Assembly: GCA_003116975.1 (NCBI GenBank)
Contig: BGKB01000014.1
Coordinates: forward strand, 266,601 to 330,600
From: Aurantiochytrium sp. KH105
Taxonomy: Eukaryota > Sar > Bigyra > Thraustochytrida > Thraustochytriidae
Reading direction: 5' to 3'
Length of the DNA: 64,000 bases
The stretch's first letter is position 1. Each line of letters opens with the position of its first letter. Made by a program: the position numbers and the translations under genes. Positions 46,562 through 56,012 of this stretch are shown here, in pieces. The notes under the pieces were generated by a model. The model worked only from the letters and a program-made list of their open reading frames with translations, had not been told where the DNA came from and did no database searches.

Positions 46562-47757
46562 CGTGAAATGTACTCTTGCCGCGTACAAAAATTGGTTGAT
46601 ATGTTGTAGACGCGTGCAGCACGTTTGTTCTCTCCAAGCCAGGCTTGGTGCTTGCTCTGGTTCTGCGTCGCCTTTACCTTCAAACGAGGCAGGCGGGCCG
46701 TGGAGCAGCCAGCAGCAGAAGGAGCCCAATCAGCAGCACGTGCGCGCACACAAGGTCGCCGGTGTGCTCGGAGCTTTATCCCAAGCTTCCGCACGCTGGC
46801 AGGCTGCTCGCCCGCGCGCGGCTTGGCTTCGCTTGGCCTGGCCTGGCTCGGCTCGGCTCGGCGCGAGCCTCGTGCAGGTCTGAGTTCTTCGAGATTCGTC
46901 TGTGTGGATGGTGGATGTCCCCCGTTCTTCTGAAATCCGCGTGCCCCCGGCCGGCCTTACTCGCGCAAGCAGTTCTCTACTGCCCCCTTAGCGCGAGATT
47001 TCACGAGCATCGGCGCCGCTGAAGCCACCGCAGCCTACAGGTGTATTCAGCGACTGTGTAGACGCGGAGAGTACCCCCTCGGAAAAATACGATGCGCGGA
47101 GAATGTCGGCGACCAAGGGGGTGCGCGCGGAGAGGGCGCGGCACGTGCCGCCTCTGTAGATGAGCCGGTGCACCGGGGAAACAAGAGGACACAATGACAG
47201 TGAACAAGACAAGACAAACACTTGCGTGTGCAAGCCCGACCCCGACCGACCGCGCCAACGAGCTGCTGCCGCCGCCGCTCTCGCTCCTGGCGCCGGCCGG
47301 GCGAGCTCGAGGCGCCCGCGCCGGGCGAGCGAGGCCAGGCGCGCCAGGCCGGGCGAGCCTGGCCCTGCCCCGGCCCGCGAGGTGGTTAGTTACGAGGGAC
47401 CGGCAGACGATGAGGGACCGTGCGAACGGAGACACAGCGCAGGTGATGGTGCGCGACGCACTGCAGCAGCACGGCGACGACTTGAGAGAGGAGGAAAGCA
47501 AGCAAGCAAGCAAGCAAGCAAAGAAACACCGCGCGGGCGGAGAAGCAAACCTGGTCCAGAGCCAGCTGGCCTGCCGCCGGGTGCAGGCAGGCAGCCAGGG
47601 CAGCCGGGCACGCGGGCAGGCGAGCCGCAGTCGCGTTAGGCCGCTCGCGTGACGCGGCGAGGCGCGGCGAGGCTGCCGTGTGCAGACAGAACTCGATCGG
47701 CCCTCCTTGAGAAAGGAGGCCGCGGGGCGCGGTGGTGGTACGCGCGCGGCAGCCAGT
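46562..47757. other. GC-rich gene-free region between divergent genes
   Basis: About 1.2 kb between the lectin gene (-) and the orphan gene (+). It holds (GGCTTG/GGCTCG) runs at 46820-46865 and a short (AAGC)6 tract at 47495-47521. Frames here are low-complexity Arg/Ala/Leu-rich and not called. Confidence 0.5.
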
Positions 47758-49062
47758 ATGGGCAACGGAAAGAGCCACGAGCCGAGGCGCGCGACGGACG
47801 ATGTCAAGCACGTGCCGGGCGACGTGGACGACATCGACTTCATGCTCACGTCGAGGAGCATGATGGCGACCTCTTTTCAGTCGACAGACACCTCGTTCGA
47901 GGTGGACGCCACGGTGGTCTTTCGCGGCGACGAAAGTCTGAGCAGGTCTGAAGGCACAGCAGGGTCCTCGCTGCGCAGGCGACTCAGCCGCCGACGCCGC
48001 GTGCAACAGCCCGCGCATTGGACAGAAGCAGAAGTCATCGAGGCACTCGGCGCCGTAGAGCTCGTCGTGTCCATTCCTGCCGGCGTCAACAAGTTTGCCG
48101 TTCTTGAAGCCGTCGGCGCCGAGCCCGATGGTGTGCGCACCTTTATCACCAAGGGCTTTGGCCACCATCTGGAGCTTACCATTCGTGTGATTAACAAGGT
48201 CGGCGATGAAGAAACCATTCTTGGCCTGCGAAGACTGGCCAATACGCTCGCAAGAATCGCAGATACCTCTTCAGGAAGTATTGACGCCTACAAGCTCGTG
48301 GACTGCGACCTCTTTCCCTGGGACCCAGAAATTCTGGTGGGGCAGGGCAAGGAACACGGGCTCCTCCTTCTTCCTGACGTGCTCCTTGAACCGCTCAACA
48401 ATCGCAAGCGCAAGTTTATTGCCCTTCTCGCTCTCCAGCCGGAAGAGTGGCAGCTTGCCAAGCTGGTGCCCTCTATTCCACTCCACGCTTTTATTTCTTC
48501 AGAAACGGGCTGCGCCAATCCGTTCCTGGTCAACAGCGCGCGGCGTCCTAGCATGCTAGACCTTGGCGCTGTCGAGGAGCTTCGCATTTATGCGCCCGAG
48601 TTGCACCCGGCGCTGGCCTCGCAGACGGCAAAGGATATCGACTTTCACGCTCGAATCACCTCGACGAGCTTTGAGCTCACCATCCCACGGTCTCAGGTCA
48701 CAGGCATCTTTTCTGTTCTCGAGGATCAGCTTCTAGGGGACATTTTTTCACTCAAGACACTTCGCCTAGCGCCCCGCGATACGAAAGGCGAGCGCGAGCT
48801 CGTCTTTCGGAATAGACGACATGCCTCGCAAATCGATGCGCTTAGCCCAAGTGAAATTATCATCGACTCTGGCGATGAGTTCTATGGCTGTCTCATTGCC
48901 TCTGTTTGGAATGCAAAGGAGGAGCACTTTGGCAGACGAGGATTTGCCTTTCCAAGCGATGACGATGCTCGCGATGCACAGGACAGCAATGTTGAGGTCA
49001 TTGATCTCAGCGCTGAGTTTGGTGGTTCGATCAACTTTAAGGTTCGTGTCGTCAGCCGTTGA
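47758..49062 (+). CDS. Protein of unknown function with N-myristoylation motif
   Basis: 434 residues from ATG 47758; the in-frame GTG upstream at 47680 is unlikely as a start. It begins MGNGKSHE, matching the myristoylation rule (Gly2, Ser6) with nearby basic residues, so plasma-membrane attachment is probable. The rest looks like a folded alpha/beta protein: LGAVELVVSIPAGVNKFAVLEAVG, FITKGFGHHLELTIRV, LVDCDLFPWDPEILVG, IDFHARITSTSFELTIPRS. It ends with an acidic Asp-rich segment and GGSINFKVRVVSR. I do not recognise the family. There are no membrane segments, zinc ligands or nucleotide motifs. Convergent with the aldo-keto reductase gene. Confidence 0.7.
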   Translation: MGNGKSHEPRRATDDVKHVPGDVDDIDFMLTSRSMMATSFQSTDTSFEVDATVVFRGDESLSRSEGTAGSSLRRRLSRRRRVQQPAHWTEAEVIEALGAVELVVSIPAGVNKFAVLEAVGAEPDGVRTFITKGFGHHLELTIRVINKVGDEETILGLRRLANTLARIADTSSGSIDAYKLVDCDLFPWDPEILVGQGKEHGLLLLPDVLLEPLNNRKRKFIALLALQPEEWQLAKLVPSIPLHAFISSETGCANPFLVNSARRPSMLDLGAVEELRIYAPELHPALASQTAKDIDFHARITSTSFELTIPRSQVTGIFSVLEDQLLGDIFSLKTLRLAPRDTKGERELVFRNRRHASQIDALSPSEIIIDSGDEFYGCLIASVWNAKEEHFGRRGFAFPSDDDARDAQDSNVEVIDLSAEFGGSINFKVRVVSR

Positions 49063-49538
49063 GTCACACTGCGTCTCGTCCATTAGCGCCAATTTCGATC
49101 CGATCCGATCCGATCCGATCGTATCGGATCCGATTTGTCCAGATCACGTGATGGAAGAGTACGCACTCGTGCAAGCGATGCGTTCTTGTACGTTTTCGAG
49201 CGATTCCGAAACCAAGTAAGTGCAAGATCGCATAGACACCAGGAGCTCGTCTCAACGCGGGAACCCTGCATCAAGTGAATCTGTTCTTGCATCCTTCCTT
49301 GTCGCCTCCTTCTTCATCCTTCTATGGCCAGAATGAAAGACGTCGTCTCACGCAACCTTTTGTTGTTGTTGTTGTTATTGTCACCTTTTTCGTTATACGT
49401 GTGCCTTCGATTTCTTTCCAGCCGAAAGACAAAGTATAAAATAGAGTTGTGTTCCTTTTACTTTTGTTTTTTCTTTCCATCTCAATTTCTCGTGATTCCT
49501 TTGTTCCTGACAAGATTCAATTCTTTTGGTGACGATTG
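49063..49538. other. Convergent intergenic region
   Basis: About 475 AT-richer bases. It contains (CGATC)n-type repeats at 49096-49120 followed by a TATCGGATCCGAT partial inverted copy, and a (TTG)n run at 49361-49379. It is probably both 3' UTRs. Confidence 0.5.
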
Positions 49539-50702
49539 CTACATTGCAAGTGCGTCGATTTGAGCAAGGTCTGCTTCACTCAAAAAGGATTCCTCGGAAA
49601 CTGCGGCATTTGCTCGAATGTGTTCCGGACTTGTCGAGCGTGGAATGACGATGACATCGCGCTGTAAAGCCCAAAGCAAGGTCACCGCCTGCACAGACTT
49701 GCCGGTTCGCGCCGCAATCTCACCAATTACATCGTTGGATGATACAAGATTGCGTCGGTAAGGCGCACGGTGCTCCCACTGGCCGCCGAGTGTGCTGTAC
49801 GAGGTGTACGCAATCTTGTGTTGCTCACAATCGGCACGTACTGCGGCATCTTGATGAAATGGGTCCATCCAATTTTGCACAACATGTGGACGAATACTTG
49901 CCTCACTCAAGGCTTGCGATATTTCGTACCTGCCGACATTTGACAGTCCAATCGCGCGAATTTGACCTGCATTGTAAAGATCTTCAAGCGCTGCGTACGA
50001 GTCGAGCCAATCACCTTCGGGACTCACGCCCTGGCAGTCGGGTATCCAGTCGCCGCACCGGGGATAGTGAAGAAGGACGAGGTCAAGATACTCGGTCTGG
50101 AAACGCTCGAGCATTTTTTTTACCGCCGCTAGCGTCCGTTCATGGCCAAGATTCTTTGGATGCACTTTGCTCGTGAGAAAAAGTTCCTCCCGCCCAAGAC
50201 GTGTCGGATTTTCCTGCAAATATGCCACGATCGTACGCCCAAGGGCCTCATCGTCATACCATTCGGTAGCCTCGGCGCCGTCAAAGTACCTGACCCCAGC
50301 GTCAAGCGCGAGACGGACGGCCTTCTCAGTCGTCCGCCCTCTCTGTCAAGAAGTAAAAAGGGGAGGCGAAGAAAGATATTTGGTGAGTTCGCAGACGAGA
50401 AGGATGCCGTCCCAGGAACGCATGCCCGAGCTCTCTCAACCTACCATGCCCGCTGTGCCAAACCCAACGCGCGGCATCACTACGCCATTCCAGAGTATCT
50501 TGTCTCCAAGCGTTGACGCGCACGTTGACGCGCACGTTGACTCGTCAGAACCTGCGCCATGGCGCGCCGCAACAGCCTCGTCGGCCTCGTCACCGAGGTC
50601 TGGCGCGAGGCGTCCTACCACGTTCTCCGCTAGCGACACGCGCAGTGTCGCTAGCTGAGCCGCCACGAGCAGCGTCGCGAGCGTCCATTTCGCGCTTGTC
50701 AT
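49539..50702 (-). CDS. Secreted/ER aldo-keto reductase, two exons
   Basis: Best model is join of 50702-50441 and 50338-49539 (complement), giving 353 residues from ATG 50702. The N-terminus is a signal peptide (KWTLATLLVAAQLATLRVSLA), then after a short variable stretch comes the AKR opening (GVVMPRVGFGTAGM). A TGA at 50438-50436 would end translation there, but a 102-base intron removes it and joins MV to GRTTEKAVRLALDAG. Exon 2 supplies the rest of the (beta/alpha)8 barrel with candidate catalytic Asp (YFDGAEAT), Tyr (EWYDDEALG), Lys (FLTSKVHP) and His (LVLLHYPRC). It also has the cofactor segments GLSNVGRYEI and VIPRSTSPEHIRANA. It should reduce carbonyls with NADPH. A signal peptide on an AKR is uncommon. 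Confidence 0.82.
50339..50440 (-). other. Probable spliceosomal intron in the aldo-keto reductase gene
   Basis: 102 bases on the minus strand, from AG|GTTGAG to GACAGAG|GG, with a pyrimidine-rich run (CCTCCCCTTTTTACTTCTT) before the acceptor. These sites keep the phase and restore a conserved AKR sequence across the junction. A stronger-looking donor four bases earlier (ATG|GTAGGT) would need a different phase and breaks the frame with this acceptor. Confidence 0.7.
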
Positions 50703-51614
50703 CGTCACCGATCAAGAATTGGGCCTAGACCTCGAGCTAGCTGGGCCTACCTTGTTTATGTTTGTTTCGACAATTGATGCTGGTCCGAGACGGAGCGCGA
50801 TGAGACGCGTGTGGTGAGGTTCTAGAGCAGCAAGAGAAATACATCTTCTCCAAGGCTGCTCCATGATCTTACTACAGTTAACTAATCTCATTTGCCAGGT
50901 TGCGTTTGAGCGTGTGTTTTTGCGTTTGGAAATAGAGAGGAACCAAGTGCTATTGAAAAAACTGAAATGAAAAGGCTTTTAGGCCTCATGGCAGAGGCAT
51001 AGCTAGGTAATGGGTCTAGGCCAGACGCAGGACAAGGTCGCCATGATAATCACCGCTTGACTGCGTACATTTTGAAGAGGAGCAGCGTTGTCTCATTTTC
51101 TCATCCAAAGTGCAATGCAAGACTTTGTGTAATCATTTCACCGATTTATGTATACATGCAAATGACAGCTAGATCACCACTTGGTTCCCAGCTGGCAACG
51201 ACATGTTCAGCCCTGATTCGCGACCCCCTCGCTCAAGTTGGACAAATTTATGATTGGCCTATACCGGACACTTTGTACACAGGGACAGAAAGACCCTCAA
51301 AATACGACTTTTAAGTGCCCGTGCTGACTGCGGGAACAAGGGACCTCGTTCAGCAGCAGCGACGTAGAGCTGGCGCAGGCCCAAGTTCGACACGACGCGC
51401 AGGCGGCCCTGAAACGCAACTGACCGGCACGATCTCGGACACCTTCGCGAGCGCGCGAGCAAAGCAAATCTGCAACCTGCAAACCTTCAAGCCAAAGAAA
51501 AGGAAAAGCCATTGGAAGAAGAAGAAGAAGAAGAAATCGAAGAAGGAATAGAATACCCAAACCTCAAGAAGCCCCAAGTCCGAAAACCCCCCACCTTGCC
51601 CAAGAAAAGAGACC
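50703..51614. other. Divergent intergenic region, no gene seen
   Basis: About 900 bases between the starts of the reductase (-) and the secreted DPH-motif protein (+), so it should contain both promoters. It is AT-richer than the other islands. A (GAA)n run lies at 51516-51533 and the element GGGCCTAG/AGGCCT recurs at 50724, 50746 and 50981. Nothing coding was recognised. Confidence 0.5.
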
Positions 51615-52727
51615 ATGAAGGCAGCATTTGGACTGATTGCAATGGCAGTCCTCGCGACAAAGAGCGCCATGGCCGACGATAATTGCGAGACAGTGTGCCG
51701 AGGCACCTGCAACACATGGCAGGACCCGCATGTGATTGATTTCAGTGGTGATTCATTCAAGATTGAAAGCAGTCTCACGGACGTGACACTGTATGAGGTC
51801 GATAACTTTGCCGTGTGGGCGCCTCAGACACACCGTAGCGTAGACGGAACCGACTTTCAGCTCTTTTACAGCCTCTCGTTCGGTGGCGAGAACATCACCG
51901 CTGACGCGCTTTGCAGTGCACCGGGCGACAGCACAACCCGTGTCAAGCTCTTTGACGAAAACAAGCCAGGATCAGACTATCTGGAAGCCTACATTTGGTG
52001 CATGCAGGCCGACAGCTACCCCCAGCTGGGGCTCTTTCTTGCTGTACAGCTCACCAAGGTGGACTCGCAATCAAATGGTGAGACTTTTGCGCAAATCGAA
52101 GCCGGACTTGGTGCCATCGGTGAATGCATTGCCAAGAATGATGAGCCTAAAAACGATGACTCGCGTCGACTCGGTGCTTCACGCAGTCTCAGAGGACTCA
52201 AGTCTGCCGGCACCTTTAGCCCCACCGGTCCCGCTTGGATCGAGGCCGATTGTTACACGGTGTGCTCGAGTGAAGAACCATGCCAAGGCACCGGGGATCC
52301 GCACATTGAGACCTTTTTTGGCGACAAGTACAATGTGCAGCCAAGCGGACCCGAGAACTTCACCGTGTACGAGATCAATGGCACCACCACGTACGATCAT
52401 GACCATGATGTAAATGCCTTTGACGTTTGGGTCGAGACGAAGAACAGCGGTCGCACGTACGTTGTGCACTTTGGTGACGAGATTATCGACGCGTCGAGCT
52501 GCACAAAGTCTGGACAAAGCTTTGCTGCCAGCCATACCTTTGCCAATGGCGACAATCTCTATCTGCAGGCGGAATGCACGTACGCGAGCAATCACAAGAG
52601 CGAATACGGTCTCTTTTTCAACTGGTACGTGCACAAGTTTGACGTTTCGTATGGTGAGACCAGCTTCAAGACACTTGAAGAGGACGAGGGTAGTGATGGC
52701 CTGTGCATCAGCAAACCTATCGCCTAG
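51615..52727 (+). CDS. Secreted protein with two DPH-motif (von Willebrand D-like) repeats
   Basis: 370 residues from ATG 51615, with a signal peptide (MKAAFGLIAMAVLATKSAMA). The mature protein is a tandem duplication of about 155 residues each. Repeat 1 starts CNTWQDPHVIDFSGDSF and repeat 2 starts CQGTGDPHIETFFGDKY. Both continue with TxYE, an FxVW strand, a conserved Cys, a LGLF/YGLF strand, GET(F/S)F and a final G(E/L)CI. The GDPHxxTFxGxxY start is that of von Willebrand factor type D domains, although the repeats are shorter than full vWD. Three NxT sites suggest N-glycosylation. An acidic/basic linker (about 175-200) separates the repeats. An extracellular matrix or surface role is likely. 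Confidence 0.75.
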   Translation: MKAAFGLIAMAVLATKSAMADDNCETVCRGTCNTWQDPHVIDFSGDSFKIESSLTDVTLYEVDNFAVWAPQTHRSVDGTDFQLFYSLSFGGENITADALCSAPGDSTTRVKLFDENKPGSDYLEAYIWCMQADSYPQLGLFLAVQLTKVDSQSNGETFAQIEAGLGAIGECIAKNDEPKNDDSRRLGASRSLRGLKSAGTFSPTGPAWIEADCYTVCSSEEPCQGTGDPHIETFFGDKYNVQPSGPENFTVYEINGTTTYDHDHDVNAFDVWVETKNSGRTYVVHFGDEIIDASSCTKSGQSFAASHTFANGDNLYLQAECTYASNHKSEYGLFFNWYVHKFDVSYGETSFKTLEEDEGSDGLCISKPIA

Positions 52728-52876
52728 AGGTAATGCATGTAAAGATGAATAAAATAAACTCGCACAATCATACACGATGCTGCATCTCTCCTCCTTCGAT
52801 ACCCCTTCGCCGTTTTACCATTCTTTTATAAAAAAGGAAGGGCGTGGAGACCGAGAAGCGTGAAAATGAGGTCTGC

Positions 52877-54208
52877 TTACAGCTTGCTTGACAGAGGAGA
52901 GGGCTGCTTTTGCGACGAGACGAGACGCATTTGGCGACGTTCAACCTCATCAAGAGTTCCATAGGCGTACCCGTAAATGTCAGATCGCGTCTCTTCATGA
53001 GCGTACATGTGCCCTGATTCTGGAACATAGATTGCACATTTGGAGAGAAGTTCTGCAGCGGTCCATGCCTTACGTGGCGTTGGGCCTGGGCCATCACTAG
53101 CCTGGTGAAAGGGTTCAAGCTCCAAGGTACGTACATCATTGTCCGCATTTTCCGCAGAGAGACCACGAATGACACGTTGTAACAAGTTCAGCCGCGGGCG
53201 CTGCGGCATTTTGTCAGCGGGCACAAAAACACGCTTCACACGTGCTTCAGCCCACCAGTAAAGCTGCTGCATGTAGCTCATCAGAGGCACAGGGCTCTCG
53301 TCCGCATACCCAAAGCGATGTCGTGAGAGATGCCGGCACACGCGATCAACCATAACGGTGGCAAGGGCCTTTTGCCCATTTTTGGAGAGCTTGGACACAT
53401 GATTAATGTGTCGTAGCGAGAGTCGCTCCGCAACGTCGCGCACGATACGCTCATTCTCCAGCTCGTCTTCGCCAGTTTCCTCAAAAGCAAGCAAAACGTT
53501 GAGGCAGCGCTCAAGCTCCATGGCCCGAGCTTTGAGGTCCGCAATCCGTACGCCAGCAGAAGCAGCAATTACCATGCCTACCCGCCAGCTCGTGATCACC
53601 TTGTGATAAACAGAGGAAAGAAGCAGAAATGATGCTCCGACAACAACAAAACGCGCTCCGAGACCAGACGGCATCAGAAATGAAAGAGTGTCGCCGACCT
53701 GGCGAATACCGCTTGCTCCTGTGGACAGTGCGCCACTTGCAAGCTGAGATGCGCTTCCGGGCCCTGCGCCGCCGCCTACGCCGCTAAATGGCCCCGACGC
53801 AAGTCCTCCGCGCGCCTCTGTGTCCCAATGTACGCCGTGCACGCCATCTGGAATAAAGAATTGGCCACCATCTTGCTCAATTGACGCCCAAAGTTGCTGT
53901 GCCTTGAACTTGTACTGGAAGAGCCGATTGCGCAGCTTAATTTTGAGTATCTCGCTAAATTGCACCAGCTGCCGCTGCACAATTTCTGCTTTGGCGCGCT
54001 CTGTGACCTGAAAGCTGCTGACGGCGTCCTTCAGCATCACGTCAAACGAGGACCTGAGCGCCACCTGCTGCCTGTTTTGCGGCCCTCCAGCCGAGACGAT
54101 CACCTCGCCGTCCACGTCCCGGTCGCCGCGGTCTCGCCTGCTCCTGGCGGCCCCCTTTTCCGAGGCCCGGCCCCTCGCGCGGTCCTTGTCGTCACGTCTG
54201 TCCGTCAT
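52877..54208 (-). CDS. Membrane protein of unknown function
   Basis: 443 residues from ATG 54208 (upstream in-frame codon is GTG). The N-terminal 40 residues are Arg/Asp-rich. A helical, charged region (about 60-115; VQRQLVQFSEILKIKLRN) precedes a Gly-rich spacer, then hydrophobic segments near 190-235 (GARFVVVGASFLLLSSVYH, VGMVIAASAGV) suggest one or two membrane passes. The C-terminal half is soluble and helical (LERCLNVLLAFEETGED, MQQLYWWAEARVKRVFVP). No family was recognised. It lies downstream of the methyltransferase gene on the same strand. A low-complexity tail ends in SSQKQPSPLSSKL. Confidence 0.65.
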   Translation of the reverse strand: MTDRRDDKDRARGRASEKGAARSRRDRGDRDVDGEVIVSAGGPQNRQQVALRSSFDVMLKDAVSSFQVTERAKAEIVQRQLVQFSEILKIKLRNRLFQYKFKAQQLWASIEQDGGQFFIPDGVHGVHWDTEARGGLASGPFSGVGGGAGPGSASQLASGALSTGASGIRQVGDTLSFLMPSGLGARFVVVGASFLLLSSVYHKVITSWRVGMVIAASAGVRIADLKARAMELERCLNVLLAFEETGEDELENERIVRDVAERLSLRHINHVSKLSKNGQKALATVMVDRVCRHLSRHRFGYADESPVPLMSYMQQLYWWAEARVKRVFVPADKMPQRPRLNLLQRVIRGLSAENADNDVRTLELEPFHQASDGPGPTPRKAWTAAELLSKCAIYVPESGHMYAHEETRSDIYGYAYGTLDEVERRQMRLVSSQKQPSPLSSKL

Positions 54209-54466
54209 CCTGGCCCGCGACGGCGCTCTGCTCCGTCCGCGACGTCCGCGCGGGCGCGGCACGCGGGCAAGCGAGCGAGCACGCGAGCGCCGGGCAGACG
54301 CGCGCGCGCGCAGGCGCTTGGGCGATCGGCGCTCGCGCGCGGTCGCAGCCGGGCTTGTGGTGGTCGTATTGTAGTTCTGCTCGGAGTCCGAGTCACCTGG
54401 GTATACTCACTCTGCTCGTGCCGGTAGTAGACGATGGTCCATCTGACCGGTGAGACAGACAGACAT

Positions 54467-54480
54467 TGACACCGGTGTCA
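54467..54480. repeat. 14-bp perfect palindrome
   Basis: TGACACCGGTGTCA between the stop of the methyltransferase gene (54490) and the start of the membrane-protein gene (54208). It could be an operator for the latter or a 3' UTR element. Confidence 0.75.
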
Positions 54481-54489
54481 TCGTCATCG

Positions 54490-55521
54490 TCAAGGAGCAC
54501 GGGGACGGCGGTACAACTTGACGATGATCTCGTCGTCCCGGAAACCCTCGACAAGGAGGTCGTTGGGCACGACTTTCTCGTCGCTGAAGCCTGCCAACGT
54601 CGCGAGCGAGCGCGAAAAGAGCTGCTCCTGAGCATGCGAAGAGCTCGATGTGGCTGCTGCCGCGTCGTTGGATCCGACGCCGAGAAGAGCACGTTGTTCG
54701 TTCTCGCTAGCTGGCACGTTACGCACTTCAAAGCAGGAAATGACAAGAGCTTCTGGCAATTGCTGTGTCAACGCGGCGATTGTGCGCGCCAGCGCTTCCG
54801 TCGTCTCGGTGTCGCCGGCGTAAATGAGATCCGAGCAGAGAATTACGTCAAAAGCTCCTTCGGAAAGAATGTGCGATGGGAGATCACGGTCCCATTCAAT
54901 AGAGGCAGCTTCGATTCGGGAGCCGTCAGGCAAAGTCTCTGCATTGAGTTCGATCTGGTGTCGAATCCATGGCAGTGCAGAGGGCCGTTCTGACAAGATG
55001 ACATACTTCGCGCCGAGGGCTGCTGATGTGATGCCAGGCAAGCCCAATGCGCAACCGAGCTCGACCACGCGGCGGTCTCGAACCAAATCAGGTCGTTGCA
55101 CGAGAAAGTTGGCCAAGACACCAGCGCAATCCCACAGCATGCGATTTTGCTCCCCGACAACTTCCTCCACAATAATACGCTTGTTCCCCTCTTGCGAAAG
55201 AGCTAGCCCGGCCTCTGGAATACGTCTCAACAGCTTGCGGTTCTCGGTCGATCTGTCTCGCTTCGCGAGGGCAACAAGTCTACGATTCCTTTGCGCTTCT
55301 GACTCTGAAAAGAGGTCCGCTACGTCTCCCCCCTTCGAGATGAGCTCATCTTTTTCGGCCCCTGCACTACCATCGTCTGCATGACTACCGCCAAGACGCG
55401 CGAGCCAGTCGCCGTCTTCGCTGTCACTATCGCTGTCACTGCTGCCCTTGTTGTCGTGGTTGCACTCTTCAGAGTGAGCTTTTGCTTCGTGTCCAAGCTC
55501 CGAAGCGCTGCTTTCTTTCAT
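54490..55521 (-). CDS. Protein lysine methyltransferase-like (METTL21/Methyltransf_16 family)
   Basis: 343 residues from ATG 55521. The first 110 residues are acidic and disordered. The catalytic part starts with WDCAGVLANFLVQRPDLV, then SAM-binding motif I VVELGCALGLPGI, an acidic strand end (YVILSERP), SIEWDRD, and the post-I motif FDVILCSDLIY. The E-x-G-x-G-x-x-G-like motif I plus (S/C)D(L/V)(I/L)Y is typical of the seven-beta-strand family that methylates lysines of chaperones, elongation factors or calmodulin. It ends with a short beta hairpin (DDEIIVKLYRR). The substrate is unknown. No targeting signal; cytosolic location is likely. Confidence 0.85.
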   Translation of the reverse strand: MKESSASELGHEAKAHSEECNHDNKGSSDSDSDSEDGDWLARLGGSHADDGSAGAEKDELISKGGDVADLFSESEAQRNRRLVALAKRDRSTENRKLLRRIPEAGLALSQEGNKRIIVEEVVGEQNRMLWDCAGVLANFLVQRPDLVRDRRVVELGCALGLPGITSAALGAKYVILSERPSALPWIRHQIELNAETLPDGSRIEAASIEWDRDLPSHILSEGAFDVILCSDLIYAGDTETTEALARTIAALTQQLPEALVISCFEVRNVPASENEQRALLGVGSNDAAAATSSSSHAQEQLFSRSLATLAGFSDEKVVPNDLLVEGFRDDEIIVKLYRRPRAP

Positions 55522-56012
55522 GATGATATCGTCACGAAAGTTGCTTGCGGCCTCTTCTTGTCCGAGCGCTCTCCTGTGTCGTCTTCGTTGCTGTCGTCTT
55601 CGTTGCTGTCGTTGTCGTCGTCGTCGTCGTCGTTGTTGATCTCCCCTGGGTCCACGAGCTTGCTGCTGCTGCTGGTGCTGGTGTTCGTGACCACTCGATC
55701 AGCCCACGATCAGGAGGCCTTTTTGCCGCGCAAAGCAGCACGGCAGTCCAGCGCAGGTCCTCGGGCCGCCAGGGTACTTTCGTCACCGCGCAGCGCGTGC
55801 TCGCGCCTCTCGCAGCAGCGCTTTCGCTCACACGATTGTTTGGTTTTGTCCCATGGTGCGTATACTTGGCCTGCGTCAAGCAAGCAAGAACGAAATTCAT
55901 AAAGTAAAAAAAGGATCAATTATTTTTGTTCCGCGTCATCATCATCATCATCATCATTGTCGTCGTCGTCGGTTGTCATGTTACTATATCCGTCGACAAG
56001 CACTGCATAGCA
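55522..56012. other. Intergenic region with trinucleotide repeats
   Basis: About 490 bases between two minus-strand genes. It contains (TCGTCG/TCGTTG)n at 55577-55637, (CTGCTG) at 55660-55682 and (CAT)n at 55937-55955. It is probably the methyltransferase leader and the 3' UTR of the FDS-motif gene. Confidence 0.5.

Noticed and set aside
50436-50448. ATG|GTAGGT as intron donor in the reductase gene
   Set aside because: It looks stronger than the chosen site but its phase does not match the only good acceptor, so it would shift the frame.
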